DNA of 64,000 bases from Winogradskyella endarachnes (GTDB lineage: Bacteria; Bacteroidota; Bacteroidia; Flavobacteriales; Flavobacteriaceae), in contig NZ_WOWS01000001.1 in NCBI RefSeq assembly GCF_009741275.1, positions 930,001 to 994,000 of the forward strand. The letters run 5' to 3'. Shown here piece by piece: positions 1 to 9,673 of the stretch; position 1 is the stretch's first letter, and each line of letters starts with the position of its first letter. A program made the position numbers and the translations under genes. Below the pieces are notes generated by a model. It made no database searches, was not told the DNA's origin, and worked only from the letters and a program-made list of their open reading frames with translations.

Positions 1-344
1 CTAAGAACAACGTACTCTATGCTGGTTTAAATGAATTGGGTGGTTATTTCTTTTTTCAAACCGTTATTGTTGGTCAATTACATATTAAATGTAAAAGTGG
101 TGCCACACTAACCTTTGTAGGTGACAATTTTGAATTAAAACTAGATTCTGATATGCCAGAGTTTGAATCTGAAAATTCTAGTATTAAAGGCAGAAGTATT
201 ACCAAAATAGATTTTCAGGTTGAAGAAAACGACATTAAAACCTTAGAAAATACAACGTTAAATGCTGTAGAAATAAAACTTAAAAAACACCACCTTGTAT
301 TTGAAAAAGCTGTAGTCATTAATCAAGAAGAAGAAGAAGAATAA
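1..344 (+). CDS. C-terminal part of an unrecognised protein (cut by window start)
   Basis: The reading frame is open from base 3 to the TAA at 342-344, with no stop between the window edge and the first internal TTG at 36, so the true start lies outside the window. About 113 residues are visible. They form a hydrophilic, mostly beta-rich sequence that ends in a run of five glutamates. I see no signal peptide, membrane segment or catalytic motif, and I do not recognise the family. It converges on recQ, and the hairpin downstream looks better suited to ending recQ than this gene. Function unknown. Confidence 0.6.
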   Translation, partial: KNNVLYAGLNELGGYFFFQTVIVGQLHIKCKSGATLTFVGDNFELKLDSDMPEFESENSSIKGRSITKIDFQVEENDIKTLENTTLNAVEIKLKKHHLVFEKAVVINQEEEEE

Positions 345-346
345 AA

Positions 347-396
347 AAGCCCGGTTTATATTTAAGAATTTTTATTCCTAAACTCAACCGGACTTG
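347..396 (-). terminator. Rho-independent terminator of recQ
   Basis: Arms at 347-356 and 386-395 pair over 10 bp (one G-U pair when read on the minus strand). On that strand the stem is followed at once by a run of T. It lies 26 bases past the recQ stop. The plus-strand copy has no T run, so it mainly serves recQ. Confidence 0.75.
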
Positions 397-421
397 GCAA
401 TAGCACTTTATAATTATAGCC

Positions 422-2623
422 TTAATTGGCTACTTCACTCATAAATTTTATTCTATATAGGCGTAATTCTTCGTCATCATAATCTCCATCAAATTCTTCT
501 ATAGCATCAGAAATTTTATCACTTTCTGTTTCCATAAAATAATCGTGAATCTCCTCTTGTTGGTCTTCGTCTAAAATTTCATCTATCCAATAATTGATAT
601 TCAATTTTGTACCAGAGAAAACAATAGATTCCATTTCCTTAATAAATTGAGGCATTTCCATACCTTTTGAAGAAGCAATATCATTTAAAGGTAGTTTTCT
701 ATCTACATTTTGAATAATATATAGTTTTATAGCAGAATTAGTTCCAGTAGATTTTACAACCATATCATCCGGTCGTATAATTTCATTTTCTTCAACATAA
801 TCGGCTATTAAAGCTACAAAATCCTTTCCATACTTTTTAGCTTTACTCTCTCCTACACCATGTACATTATTTAATTCTTCAATAGATATAGGATATTTTA
901 ATGCCATATCTTCTAATGAAGGGTCTTGAAAAATTACAAATGGCGGAACACCTAATCTTTTAGCATTACGCTTACGTAAATCTTTAAGCATTTTCATTAA
1001 ATTTTCATCAGCCGTAGCACCTCCACCTTTAGCATTTGTTATAATACTATCGTTAGAGTCTTCGTCAAACACATGATCTTCTGCCATTAAGAACGATTCT
1101 GGCTTAGAAATAAAATCTAGCCCTTTTTCACTTAATCTTAAAACACCATAAGTTTCAATATCTTTTTTTAATTGACCAGCAACTAAAACCTGACGAATTA
1201 ATGCCATCCAATAACGTTTATCCTTATCTTTACCTACACCAAAGAAATCTTGGGTGTCGGTTTTGTGAGAAGAAATTAGTGCGTTAGAATTGCCAACCAA
1301 TACTTGTACTAAATCTTTAGCTTTATATTTTTCATTGGTTTTTTGAACTATTTCGAGTAATAGTTTAACATCTTCTTTAGCCTCAACTTGTTTTTTAGGG
1401 TGACGAACATTATCATCCATATCGCCTCCTTCTCCCGTTGCGTTATCAAATTCTTCACCAAAATAATGTAATATAAATTTACGCCTAGACACAGAAGTTT
1501 CTGCAAATGCCACCACTTCTTGTAAAAGCGCATGACCAATTTCTTGCTCTGCAACAGGCTTGCCTGCCATAAATTTTTCTAATTTCTCAATATCTTTATA
1601 TGCATAGTAAGCTAAGCAATGACCTTCTCCACCATCTCTACCTGCTCTTCCTGTTTCTTGGTAGTAACTTTCTATACTTTTTGGAATATCGTGATGAATT
1701 ACAAAACGAACATCTGGTTTATCAATACCCATACCAAAGGCAATGGTTGCAACCACAACATCTGTATCTTCCATTAAGAACATATCTTGATGTTTTACTC
1801 TAGTTTTTGCATCTAAACCTGCGTGATAAGGCACTGCTTTAATTCCATTTACTTGCAGAACTTGTGCTAATTCTTCAACGCGTTTTCTACTTAAACAATA
1901 TACAATACCAGATTTTCCTTCATTCTGTTTTACAAAACGAATAATATCTGCATCTACATTTTTAGTTTTAGGCCGTACTTCGTAATACAAATTAGGTCTA
2001 TTAAAAGACGCTTTAAAAGTAACAGCATTTGGCATGCCCAAACTTTTTAAAATATCTTCTTGAACCTTAGGTGTAGCGGTTGCTGTGAGACCAACAATAG
2101 GAATGTCATCACCTATACGTTTTATTATGGTTTTTAAATTTCTATATTCTGGTCTAAAATCGTGTCCCCATTCACTAATACAATGTGCTTCATCAACAGC
2201 CATAAAAGAAATTTTGACAGTTCTTAGAAAGTCAACATATTCTTCTTTTGTTAATGACTCTGGAGCTACATAAAGTAATTTAGTGACACCATTAATAATA
2301 TCGTCTTTTACTCTTTTTACTTCCGTTTTATTTAAAGAAGAGTTTAAAACGTGTGCAACACCTTCATGCTCAGAAACAGCTCTTATGGCATCTACCTGAT
2401 TTTTCATTAGAGCAATAAGAGGTGATACAACTATGGCTGTACCATCTTTTATTAATGCTGGTAGCTGATAACATAAAGATTTTCCACCACCAGTTGGCAT
2501 AATAACAAAAGTGTTATTGCCAGCTACGACGTTCTTTATTACTTCTTCTTGAAGACCTTTGAATCCCGAAAATCCAAAGTGCTTTTTAAGCGAGGCGTGT
2601 AAGTCAATTTCTTCAATACTCAT
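422..2623 (-). CDS. recQ: ATP-dependent DNA helicase RecQ
   Basis: A 3'-5' DNA helicase of recombination and replication-fork repair. Visible superfamily 2 motifs are Walker A PTGGGKS (43-49), DEAH box (144-147) with the RecQ aromatic loop after it, GLTATATP (178-185), and motif [14 protein letters not shown] (320-331). An RQC-like region and an HRDC-like domain (roughly 560-640) follow, giving 733 residues, longer than E. coli RecQ. The zinc subdomain is odd. At the place where E. coli has four cysteines, this protein has [10 protein letters not shown] and then an Asp/Gly-rich stretch (392-404) with no cysteine. It is transcribed away from kdsD. Identity is secure; loss of the zinc site is read directly from the sequence. 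Confidence 0.95.
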   Translation of the reverse strand: MSIEEIDLHASLKKHFGFSGFKGLQEEVIKNVVAGNNTFVIMPTGGGKSLCYQLPALIKDGTAIVVSPLIALMKNQVDAIRAVSEHEGVAHVLNSSLNKTEVKRVKDDIINGVTKLLYVAPESLTKEEYVDFLRTVKISFMAVDEAHCISEWGHDFRPEYRNLKTIIKRIGDDIPIVGLTATATPKVQEDILKSLGMPNAVTFKASFNRPNLYYEVRPKTKNVDADIIRFVKQNEGKSGIVYCLSRKRVEELAQVLQVNGIKAVPYHAGLDAKTRVKHQDMFLMEDTDVVVATIAFGMGIDKPDVRFVIHHDIPKSIESYYQETGRAGRDGGEGHCLAYYAYKDIEKLEKFMAGKPVAEQEIGHALLQEVVAFAETSVSRRKFILHYFGEEFDNATGEGGDMDDNVRHPKKQVEAKEDVKLLLEIVQKTNEKYKAKDLVQVLVGNSNALISSHKTDTQDFFGVGKDKDKRYWMALIRQVLVAGQLKKDIETYGVLRLSEKGLDFISKPESFLMAEDHVFDEDSNDSIITNAKGGGATADENLMKMLKDLRKRNAKRLGVPPFVIFQDPSLEDMALKYPISIEELNNVHGVGESKAKKYGKDFVALIADYVEENEIIRPDDMVVKSTGTNSAIKLYIIQNVDRKLPLNDIASSKGMEMPQFIKEMESIVFSGTKLNINYWIDEILDEDQQEEIHDYFMETESDKISDAIEEFDGDYDDEELRLYRIKFMSEVAN

Positions 2624-2645
2624 TAATCCCTATTGGTATTTTATA

Positions 2646-2653
2646 TACATTTG
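2646..2653 (+). promoter_or_regulatory. Possible -7 box of kdsD-tatC
   Basis: TACATTTG matches the Bacteroidota -7 consensus TAnnTTTG and lies 58 bases before the kdsD start, in the gap between the divergent recQ and kdsD genes. No clear TTG at the expected -33 distance is present, so support is weak. Confidence 0.35.
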
Positions 2654-2711
2654 CAAGAACTTTAAAGATAACAAATTCTTTATATCTATAAAACTCAATA
2701 AATAATAAGTT

Positions 2712-3677
2712 TTGAACACAAAGCAATCTATCTTAAAAACTGCAAAAACAACTATACAATTAGAAAGTAAAGCTATAAATAATTTATCAGAATTACTAAC
2801 TGAGGATTTTGCTGATGCTGTAGAATTAATTTATGAGTCTAAAGGTCGAGTTATTATTACAGGCATTGGTAAGAGTGCAATTATTGCTAATAAAATAGTT
2901 GCAACTCTTAATTCTACAGGTACACCTGCTGTTTTTATGCATGCGGCAGATGCTATACATGGCGATCTTGGATTAATATTAAAAGATGATGTTGTAATCT
3001 GTATTTCTAAAAGTGGAAACACACCAGAAATTAAGGTTTTAGTACCACTAATAAAAAATGCAAAAAATAAAATGATTGCAATTACAGGCAATAAAGATTC
3101 GTTTTTAGGTCTTCAAGCGGATTATATTTTAAATGCATTTGTGGAGCAAGAAGCCTGCCCAAATAATCTTGCACCTACAACAAGTACAACTGCACAATTA
3201 GTATTAGGTGACGCCCTAGCAGTTTGTTTGCTAGAATTACGTGGTTTCTCTAGTAAGGATTTTGCAAAGTACCATCCTGGTGGCGCACTTGGTAAGCGTT
3301 TGTATTTAAGAGTGAATGATTTGTCTTCTCAAAATAAAAAACCACAAGTAAACAAAGACGCTTCATTAAAAGAAGTTATTGTAGAAATTACTGAAAAAAT
3401 GTTAGGTGTTACTGCTGTTGTTGAAGACGAAAAAATTATTGGTATTATTACCGATGGTGACTTAAGAAGAATGCTTAGTAAGAGCGATGATATTTCTGCT
3501 TTAAAAGCTAAAGACATTATGAGTAATAATCCTAGGCGAATTTCTGAAGACGCCATGGCTGTTGATGCTAAAGAGATAATGGAAGAATTTGGAATTTCAC
3601 AATTATTAGTTGAGCAAGATGCTAAGTATGCAGGTGTTGTTCATTTACACGATTTAATAAAAGAAGGCATTATATAA
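2712..3677 (+). CDS. kdsD: D-arabinose 5-phosphate isomerase (KdsD/KpsF family)
   Basis: Interconverts D-ribulose 5-phosphate and D-arabinose 5-phosphate, the first step of Kdo synthesis for lipopolysaccharide. An N-terminal SIS sugar-isomerase domain (about 35-185) carries GIGKSAII and ISKSGNTPE, the phosphosugar-binding motifs. Two CBS domains follow (about 205-320, with GIITDGDLRR and a second at the C-terminus). The 321-residue length is normal for the family. The start is TTG, and no better ATG lies upstream. Its stop codon overlaps the tatC ATG by one base (TAATG), so the two are translationally coupled. LptB two genes later fits the same LPS theme. Confidence 0.93.
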   Translation: MNTKQSILKTAKTTIQLESKAINNLSELLTEDFADAVELIYESKGRVIITGIGKSAIIANKIVATLNSTGTPAVFMHAADAIHGDLGLILKDDVVICISKSGNTPEIKVLVPLIKNAKNKMIAITGNKDSFLGLQADYILNAFVEQEACPNNLAPTTSTTAQLVLGDALAVCLLELRGFSSKDFAKYHPGGALGKRLYLRVNDLSSQNKKPQVNKDASLKEVIVEITEKMLGVTAVVEDEKIIGIITDGDLRRMLSKSDDISALKAKDIMSNNPRRISEDAMAVDAKEIMEEFGISQLLVEQDAKYAGVVHLHDLIKEGII

Positions 3678-4498
3678 TGGCGAAAAAGCAGGTAGATGAG
3701 ATGTCGTTTTTAGACCATCTCGAAGATTTAAGATGGCATTTGGTAAGAGCTGTAATTAGTGTGGCTGTAGCCGCAACATTAGCTTTTATTTTTAAGAATT
3801 TTATTTTCGATATTATTTTTGGTCCTACACACATGAATTTTCCAACCTACGAAAGTTTATGTAAGGCCTCTAAGTTTTTAGGCATGACAGACACAACATT
3901 CTGTGCTGCTGAATTTCCTTTTATAATTCAGAATAGAACAGTTGCAGGTCAGTTTTCTGCACACATATGGACCTCTATTTACGCTGGTTTTATAGTATCT
4001 TTTCCATACGTTTTATATCAATTATGGAGTTTTGTTAGCCCAGGATTAAAACCAAGTGAACGTAAAAACTCTAGAGGTTTTATTGTGATTGCATCATTAC
4101 TATTTTTTATTGGTGTACTGTTTGGATATTATATTATTACACCGTTATCTCTTAACTTTTTAGCTAATTATCAAATTAGCGAAGAAATCTCTAATGAGTT
4201 TGATATTAGTTCTGTTATTGCAATTGTGCGCTCTTCCTCTATTGCTTCTGGTTTTGTTTTTGAGCTTCCTATTGTTATTTACTTTTTAACAAAGGCCGGT
4301 TTGGTAACACCTCAATTTCTTAGAAAATACAGAAAATTTGCGCTGGTTATTGTACTAATTTTGTCAGCAATTATTACGCCTCCAGATATCGCGAGTCAAG
4401 TTATTGTTGCTATTCCTATTTTATTATTATACCAAGTAAGTATTTATATTTCTGCAATTGTTGTAAGAAATCAAAAGCGAAAAGCTAAGCGAGCTTAA
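3677..4498 (+). CDS. tatC: Twin-arginine translocase subunit TatC
   Basis: The receptor component of the Tat system, which exports folded proteins carrying a twin-arginine signal. The cytoplasmic N-terminus has the hallmark MSFLDHLEDLR (9-19), followed by six hydrophobic segments. A long periplasmic loop lies between segments 1 and 2 (about 45-95), as is usual in Bacteroidota. The end is basic (RNQKRKAKRA). Its start overlaps the kdsD stop. No tatA/tatB gene is in the window, so the partner subunit must be encoded elsewhere. Confidence 0.95.
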   Translation: MAKKQVDEMSFLDHLEDLRWHLVRAVISVAVAATLAFIFKNFIFDIIFGPTHMNFPTYESLCKASKFLGMTDTTFCAAEFPFIIQNRTVAGQFSAHIWTSIYAGFIVSFPYVLYQLWSFVSPGLKPSERKNSRGFIVIASLLFFIGVLFGYYIITPLSLNFLANYQISEEISNEFDISSVIAIVRSSSIASGFVFELPIVIYFLTKAGLVTPQFLRKYRKFALVIVLILSAIITPPDIASQVIVAIPILLLYQVSIYISAIVVRNQKRKAKRA

Positions 4499-4598
4499 CC
4501 TAAAATAAAAAACTTTTAAGGTTAAACTTTTAATAAATGATTTGTAAAATCAACCTTTTAGATATGATTTTATTAATTTTAACGTTCTTAAATACAAC

Positions 4599-5339
4599 AT
4601 GAAGTTACGAGCAGAACATTTAATGAAGTCCTATAACGGACGAAAAGTAGTAAAGGATGTTTCACTAGAGGTGAACCAAGGTGAAATAGTAGGTTTATTA
4701 GGTCCTAATGGTGCTGGTAAAACCACATCATTCTACATGATTGTAGGTATTATAAAACCAAATGGTGGTAATATTTATTTAGATGATACTAACATTACTA
4801 AATACCCAATGTACAAACGTGCTCAAAACGGCATTGGTTATTTAGCACAAGAGGCCTCTGTTTTTAGAAAATTAAGTATAGAAGATAACATTTTAAGTGT
4901 TTTACAACTCACTAAATTGAGCAAGAAAGAACAGCATGAGAAAATGGAATCTTTGATAGAAGAATTTGGTTTAGGACATATTAGAACTAACAGAGGTGAT
5001 TTGCTTTCTGGTGGTGAAAGACGACGAACAGAAATTGCACGTGCCCTTGCCACCGACCCTAATTTTATTTTACTAGATGAACCTTTTGCAGGTGTTGATC
5101 CTGTTGCTGTAGAAGACATTCAGCGAATTATTGCCAAATTAACCAAAAAGAATATTGGTATTTTAATTACTGATCATAATGTACAAGAAACACTTGCTAT
5201 TACAGATAGAACATATTTAATGTTTGAAGGTAATATTCTTAAAGCGGGTAAACCCGAGGAATTAGCCAGCGACGAAATGGTACGTAAAGTCTATTTAGGT
5301 CAAAACTTTGAACTTCGTAAAAAGAAATTAGAGTTTTAA
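4599..5339 (+). CDS. lptB: LPS export ABC transporter ATP-binding protein LptB
   Basis: The cytoplasmic ATPase that drives LPS extraction from the inner membrane with LptF/LptG. It has Walker [10 protein letters not shown] (35-43), signature LLSGGERRR, Walker [14 protein letters not shown] and the switch histidine in [10 protein letters not shown]. The FAGVDP wording and the 246-residue length are typical of LptB rather than of other ABC ATPases. It sits 100 bases after tatC and may share its transcript. It converges with the small membrane protein gene downstream, overlapping by 4 bases at the stops. Confidence 0.93.
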   Translation: MKLRAEHLMKSYNGRKVVKDVSLEVNQGEIVGLLGPNGAGKTTSFYMIVGIIKPNGGNIYLDDTNITKYPMYKRAQNGIGYLAQEASVFRKLSIEDNILSVLQLTKLSKKEQHEKMESLIEEFGLGHIRTNRGDLLSGGERRRTEIARALATDPNFILLDEPFAGVDPVAVEDIQRIIAKLTKKNIGILITDHNVQETLAITDRTYLMFEGNILKAGKPEELASDEMVRKVYLGQNFELRKKKLEF

Positions 5340-5641
5340 CCTTTGTTACTTTGTTTCATTTTCTGGATCACTAATAAAACACCATAAACAAATATAGATT
5401 GTATTATTAAATTGATGGCCCAATATATTAGAATCATCACAATATTTTCTGATACAAAAAATGGTAGTTTGCTATTAATTAAACTCAGTGGTATACTACA
5501 GACTGATAGTAAGATGGAAGTAATAGAGGTCAATTCATTATCTGTTTGAGAAAATAAAATATCTAACAAACCAATAACAAATTGAATTGCCATTAGCGAT
5601 AAGAAAATATAAATTAAATATTTAAGCTTATACTTTTCCAT
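5336..5641 (-). CDS. Small integral membrane protein of unknown function
   Basis: 101 residues with a basic N-terminus and three or four hydrophobic segments (about 8-28, 40-56, 66-95), ending in a short basic tail. It has no recognisable motif. The gene lies 16 bases after terC on the same strand, so it probably shares that transcript, and its last bases overlap the end of lptB. Hydrophobic layout and operon position argue that it is a real gene, but no family can be named. Confidence 0.6.
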   Translation of the reverse strand: MEKYKLKYLIYIFLSLMAIQFVIGLLDILFSQTDNELTSITSILLSVCSIPLSLINSKLPFFVSENIVMILIYWAINLIIQSIFVYGVLLVIQKMKQSNKG

Positions 5642-5657
5642 TACTTAACTGGTTTTA

Positions 5658-6473
5658 TTACTCTTTTTTTAGTGTATTCTCTCTCTCTTTTATAAGTTTC
5701 TTTTGGTAACGACCCTGAACTATATCTACAATAACTAAAACTACAATTACAAAATAAAATGTGGTTTTACTCATTGGTACAATCTCATTTCCAAAGATTT
5801 TTAAATGTGCTAAATGACCACCTTCGGTCACTAACATAATTCCTACTATAAATAAAATAAAGAGCCCTAATACTTCATACATTCTATTTTTGGCTAAGAA
5901 CGTTGAAATTCTATCTGCTAAAAACAACATTAATAATCCACTAGCTACAATCGCTATTGCCATTACTATAAATGCCGTTGAAGAATCTTCAATTTCACTT
6001 GTTAGTCCTATCGCTGCCAATATAGAATCGAAGGAAAATACTAAATTCATTATAACAATACTAACAATCACCGCATTAGCCGTTTTTTTTCGTTCAACTG
6101 TACCTTCTTCTACGTCATGGTCTAAATCAGGTACAGCAATCATATGCCAAATTTCTTTAATTGCCGTATAGATAATAAAGCCTCCACCTGCTAAAACAAT
6201 TAAACTATGACCATTAAAAGCAAATTCTAAAACATCTTCCATATGACCTGTTAAAAACGAAAATGGTTCTTGAAAAAAACCAATAACCCTAACTAAAACA
6301 AATAAAAGTACTATTCTTAAAACAATAGCTATTAAAATTCCAACCTTTCTTACGCGCTTCTGAGCATCTAAAGGTGCTTTTTTAGATTCTAAAGAAATGT
6401 AAAGTAAATTATCAAAACCTAAAACAGCTTGTAGCATTACAAGCATTAAAAGAGTAAATATAATTTGAGCCAT
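5658..6473 (-). CDS. TerC family integral membrane protein
   Basis: 271 residues with about seven transmembrane segments. The TerC hallmark acidic sites are present: LGFDNLLYISL near the N-terminus (18-28) and NLVFSFDSILAA in the middle (about 142-153). TerC-family proteins are linked to manganese efflux or to metal loading of exported proteins, and some to tellurite resistance. Which applies here cannot be told from sequence. It is followed by a small membrane protein gene on the same strand. There is no tellurite gene cluster around it, so a housekeeping metal role is more likely. Confidence 0.88.
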   Translation of the reverse strand: MAQIIFTLLMLVMLQAVLGFDNLLYISLESKKAPLDAQKRVRKVGILIAIVLRIVLLFVLVRVIGFFQEPFSFLTGHMEDVLEFAFNGHSLIVLAGGGFIIYTAIKEIWHMIAVPDLDHDVEEGTVERKKTANAVIVSIVIMNLVFSFDSILAAIGLTSEIEDSSTAFIVMAIAIVASGLLMLFLADRISTFLAKNRMYEVLGLFILFIVGIMLVTEGGHLAHLKIFGNEIVPMSKTTFYFVIVVLVIVDIVQGRYQKKLIKERENTLKKE

Positions 6474-6522
6474 AATTGAAGTATTATTTGGATTTTATTA
6501 ATAAGATTATTGTGTATTAGCT

Positions 6523-7278
6523 TTAGTGAATATTTTTTCTGTCTAAAATTGATAATATAATATACATTGCAATAATTAGTGGTATCGCAGCGAATTGAAG
6601 TACAACTAAAAGTACAACACTGAGAATAAGAAAAATATAACGTACGGCATTCGCTTTAAAACTCCAATTTTTAAATTTTAATGCGAATAGTTTTATATTA
6701 GAATTTAACAAGTAGCAACTCAAAAATGTTACACCAACTAAAAACCATGTGTTTAGAATAATTGAGTTCATTAAATCACTATTCTGATATTCTAATATTA
6801 ATGGAAATGCCATTATAACTAAAGTATTGGCAGGTACTGGTAAACCTTTAAAATAGGTTTGCTGGTCTTCATCTAAATTAAATTTTGCCAATCTATAAGC
6901 TGAAGCCAAAGCAATTAACAAACCTATTAGTGGTAGTAATGGCATCTCAACTATAGTAGAAAATACACTAGACGACCAATCCACTGCATAATTAAAATTA
7001 GAGGTTCCTAAAGAATCGGAAATTAACTTAAACATTATAACACCTGGTACAACACCACTTGTTACCAAATCTGCCAAGGAATCTAATTGAATACCTAATG
7101 GGCTTTGTACATTTAATTTACGCGCTAAAAGTCCATCAAAAAAATCAAAAAATATACCCAAAAACACAAAAAAAGCGGATGCCACAAAATTACCATATAC
7201 TGCAAAAACCACTGCAATACAGCCCGAAAACAAATTAAGCAAGGTTACAATATTAGGAATATGGCGTTTAAAACTCAT
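6523..7278 (-). CDS. pssA: CDP-diacylglycerol--serine O-phosphatidyltransferase
   Basis: Makes phosphatidylserine, the precursor of phosphatidylethanolamine, in the inner membrane. The CDP-alcohol phosphatidyltransferase motif DGLLAR...G...D...D is complete (about residues 48-70), within a protein of about eight hydrophobic segments and 251 residues. The start SFKRHIPNIVTLLNLFSG is typical of bacterial PssA. The gene stands alone, 49 bases upstream of terC on the same strand and divergent from the PorV2-like gene. Confidence 0.92.
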   Translation of the reverse strand: MSFKRHIPNIVTLLNLFSGCIAVVFAVYGNFVASAFFVFLGIFFDFFDGLLARKLNVQSPLGIQLDSLADLVTSGVVPGVIMFKLISDSLGTSNFNYAVDWSSSVFSTIVEMPLLPLIGLLIALASAYRLAKFNLDEDQQTYFKGLPVPANTLVIMAFPLILEYQNSDLMNSIILNTWFLVGVTFLSCYLLNSNIKLFALKFKNWSFKANAVRYIFLILSVVLLVVLQFAAIPLIIAMYIILSILDRKNIH

Positions 7279-7397
7279 AATTTAATTTTGTGTAAAAATA
7301 AAAAAGTATTTCAGTCTGTACTTATTAATTTTAAAATTGCTAAAAAAGAAAACAATAACAACCTTATTTTACAGTTAAATAGATATAAAATATTGTG

Positions 7398-7405
7398 CAT
7401 CTTTG
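7398..7405 (+). promoter_or_regulatory. Possible -7 box that decides the start of the PorV2-like gene
   Basis: CATCTTTG differs from TAnnTTTG at one fixed position. The same 8-mer occurs before the gene at 62399. If it is the -7 box, transcription starts near 7412, after the upstream GTG at 7395 and before the TTG at 7422, which favours the TTG start. Confidence 0.3.
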
Positions 7406-7421
7406 TAAAAAAATTTTGCCG

Positions 7422-8492
7422 TTGAAAAATCACTTAGCACTTCTATTAACACTTGCTACATTTTTAGTTTCGGGTCAAACTACAAGAAAATATTCAAATG
7501 AATTTATGAATATTGGTGTTGATGCTGCTGCATTAGGTATGAGCAATGCTGTAGTATCTCAAACAAACGATGTAAATTCTGGTTATTGGAATCCTGCAGG
7601 ATTAGTGCATTTAGAAGGAAAACAATTAGCGTTAATGCATTCTAGTTATTTTGCCAACATTGCAAATTACAATTATATTGGATATGGAATGCCTTTAGAT
7701 AACCAAAGTGCTATTGGTATTTCTTTAATTAGGTTTGGTGTAGATGATATTTTAGATACTACGCAATTAATTGACGACCAAGGAAATATTAATTATGATA
7801 GAATTAGTACCTTTTCTACTGCAGATTATGGTCTAACGTTTTCATATGCCAGAAAATTACCCTTAGATGGTTTAAATTTTGGTGTAAACGCAAAAATAAT
7901 AAGAAGAATTATTGGTGATTTTGCCTCATCTTGGGGTTTTGGTTTAGATGCTGGAATTCAATTTGAAGGTAATAACGATTGGAAATTTGGTATTATGGCA
8001 AGGGACATTACAACTACGTTTAACGCCTGGTCTATAGACGAAGAAAAATTTGAACAAATTAGTGGTGCAATTGATGGAGAAAACCAAGAATTACCAGAAA
8101 CTACCGAAATAACTATACCTAAACTAGAAATAGGAATGTCTAAAAAATGGATTTTCCATTACGATTACACTTTACTTGCTGCTGCAAATTTAAACGTTCG
8201 TTTTGCAGAAAATAATGACATTATATCAACATCTTTTGCAAGTATTAATCCGGCATTGGGTTTTGAGTTTGGTTATACCGATTTAGTTTTTTTAAGAGCT
8301 GGAGCAGGTAATTTTCAAAACGAACTGCAAATTGACGACTCTGAGCAATTAACATTTCAACCAAATTTTGGCGTTGGTTTTAAATATAGAGGTATAGAAA
8401 TAGATTATGCTTTCACTGATATTGGAGACCAAAGTGCAGCACTTTATTCCAATGTGTTCTCATTAAAAATTGATTTTAGCGTCTTTAGATAG
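7422..8492 (+). CDS. PorV/PorQ-family outer-membrane protein (PorV2-like)
   Basis: An outer-membrane beta-barrel of the PorV/PorQ type, a family linked to the type IX secretion system in Bacteroidota. From the TTG at 7422 the protein starts MKNHLALLLTLATFLVSG, a clean signal peptide. An in-frame GTG at 7395 would only add nine residues before it. The mature part opens with a family-like region (GVDAAALGMSNAV and SGYWNPAGL), then alternating beta strands to a C-terminal aromatic/arginine end. The next gene starts 8 bases later and encodes a DUF4105/Lnb protein. The assignment to PorV2 rather than PorQ rests on gene pairing and general likeness. Confidence 0.7.
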   Translation: MKNHLALLLTLATFLVSGQTTRKYSNEFMNIGVDAAALGMSNAVVSQTNDVNSGYWNPAGLVHLEGKQLALMHSSYFANIANYNYIGYGMPLDNQSAIGISLIRFGVDDILDTTQLIDDQGNINYDRISTFSTADYGLTFSYARKLPLDGLNFGVNAKIIRRIIGDFASSWGFGLDAGIQFEGNNDWKFGIMARDITTTFNAWSIDEEKFEQISGAIDGENQELPETTEITIPKLEIGMSKKWIFHYDYTLLAAANLNVRFAENNDIISTSFASINPALGFEFGYTDLVFLRAGAGNFQNELQIDDSEQLTFQPNFGVGFKYRGIEIDYAFTDIGDQSAALYSNVFSLKIDFSVFR

Positions 8493-8500
8493 TACAACAT

Positions 8501-9673
8501 ATGAAATTTAGATATTTAGTTTTAATAGTTCTATTTACAATTAATTCTGCATTTTCTCAGCAATACAAACTCTCACCAGATGCTGAAGTATCTGTATTAA
8601 CTATAGGTCCTGGCAGCTCTTTAAATGATGCCTTTGGCCATAATGCCTTTAGAATAAAAGATAATAGCTTAGGGATTGATGCTGTATATGGCTATGGTCA
8701 GTATGATTTTGATGCACCAAATTTTTATTTAAAATTTACTCAAGGCAAATTAGAATATCTTATGAGTAAACACAGTTTTGCTGACATATACTATTATTAT
8801 ACTAAGTATAACAGAACTATAGACGAACAAATTTTAAATTTTACAGCTGAAGAAAAACAAAAGCTTTTTAGTTTTTTAGAAACCAATTATAAACCAGAAA
8901 ACAGACGTTACATCTACGATTTCTTTTTTGACAATTGCGCTACAAGGATTAGAGATGTAACAGCTAAAGCAACAACTAGGCAAATAGATTATAATTTACC
9001 AGAGGATTTTAAACACAAAACATTTAGATCATTAATACATAACCATGTTGGCTTAAATACTTGGGGAAGTTTTGGTATTGACATTGCCCTAGGCTCTGTT
9101 ATAGACGTAGAAGCTACAACAGCTGAACATATGTTTTTACCTAAATATATAAATACATTTTTTGCAGATGCAACCCTAAATGGTACTAATAAATTGGTTA
9201 AAGCATCTTCTAATATTTTTGAAAAAAAAGAAACCCAGTCTTCTTACTTTGATTTTCTTTTAAGTCCGCTGTTTATAATTGGTTTAATCGGTATTGGAAT
9301 ACTCATTATTACTTACAAAGATTATAAAAACAACAAGAGAACTAAATGGATAGATTCTGTGATTTTTGGTATTACGGGAGTTATTGGTATTGTATTATTA
9401 TTACTCTGGTTTGCCACAGACCATTCAGCCACAGCTTATAACTTTAATCTTTTATGGGCTTTTCCTCTTAATATTATAATAGTTGTTCAGTTATTAAAAC
9501 CAAAAATTAAGAATTGGTTAAAACGATATGTAAAACTCCTAATAATTATGTTGGCATTACTAACGTTTCATTGGATAAGTGGCATACAAGTATTTGCGAT
9601 TGGTTTAATACCTTTGTTAATAGCTTTATTATTAAGGTTTGTTTACCTCTGTAAACACCTAAGCAAATTGTAA
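8501..9673 (+). CDS. DUF4105/Lnb-type membrane protein, probable lipoprotein N-acyltransferase
   Basis: The N-terminal signal peptide (1-19) precedes a periplasmic DUF4105 domain (about 25-215). A likely catalytic pair is visible, His47 in AFGHNAFRI and Cys146 in FDNCATRIRD. Five hydrophobic segments follow (about 252-385). Proteins of this family have been named Lnb and described as lipoprotein N-acyltransferases in Bacteroidota, which would complete lipoprotein maturation. I recall this from the literature and have not checked it here. The gene follows the PorV2-like gene by 8 bases. Its stop codon abuts the stop of the convergent WcaJ-type gene, with no bases between. Confidence 0.72.
   Translation: MKFRYLVLIVLFTINSAFSQQYKLSPDAEVSVLTIGPGSSLNDAFGHNAFRIKDNSLGIDAVYGYGQYDFDAPNFYLKFTQGKLEYLMSKHSFADIYYYYTKYNRTIDEQILNFTAEEKQKLFSFLETNYKPENRRYIYDFFFDNCATRIRDVTAKATTRQIDYNLPEDFKHKTFRSLIHNHVGLNTWGSFGIDIALGSVIDVEATTAEHMFLPKYINTFFADATLNGTNKLVKASSNIFEKKETQSSYFDFLLSPLFIIGLIGIGILIITYKDYKNNKRTKWIDSVIFGITGVIGIVLLLLWFATDHSATAYNFNLLWAFPLNIIIVVQLLKPKIKNWLKRYVKLLIIMLALLTFHWISGIQVFAIGLIPLLIALLLRFVYLCKHLSKL

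Noticed and set aside
1348..1554. Small frame inside recQ on the same strand
   Set aside because: It lies in another frame of the helicase coding region, has no start signal of its own, and its product shows no plausible protein character.
4499..4598. Hairpin between tatC and lptB as terminator
   Set aside because: The only pairing (AAGGTT/AACCTT) is 6 bp with a long loop and a weak T run; not convincing.
7395..7421. GTG as the start of the PorV2-like gene
   Set aside because: It would place nine extra residues before a clean signal peptide and overlaps a likely -7 box; the TTG at 7422 is better.
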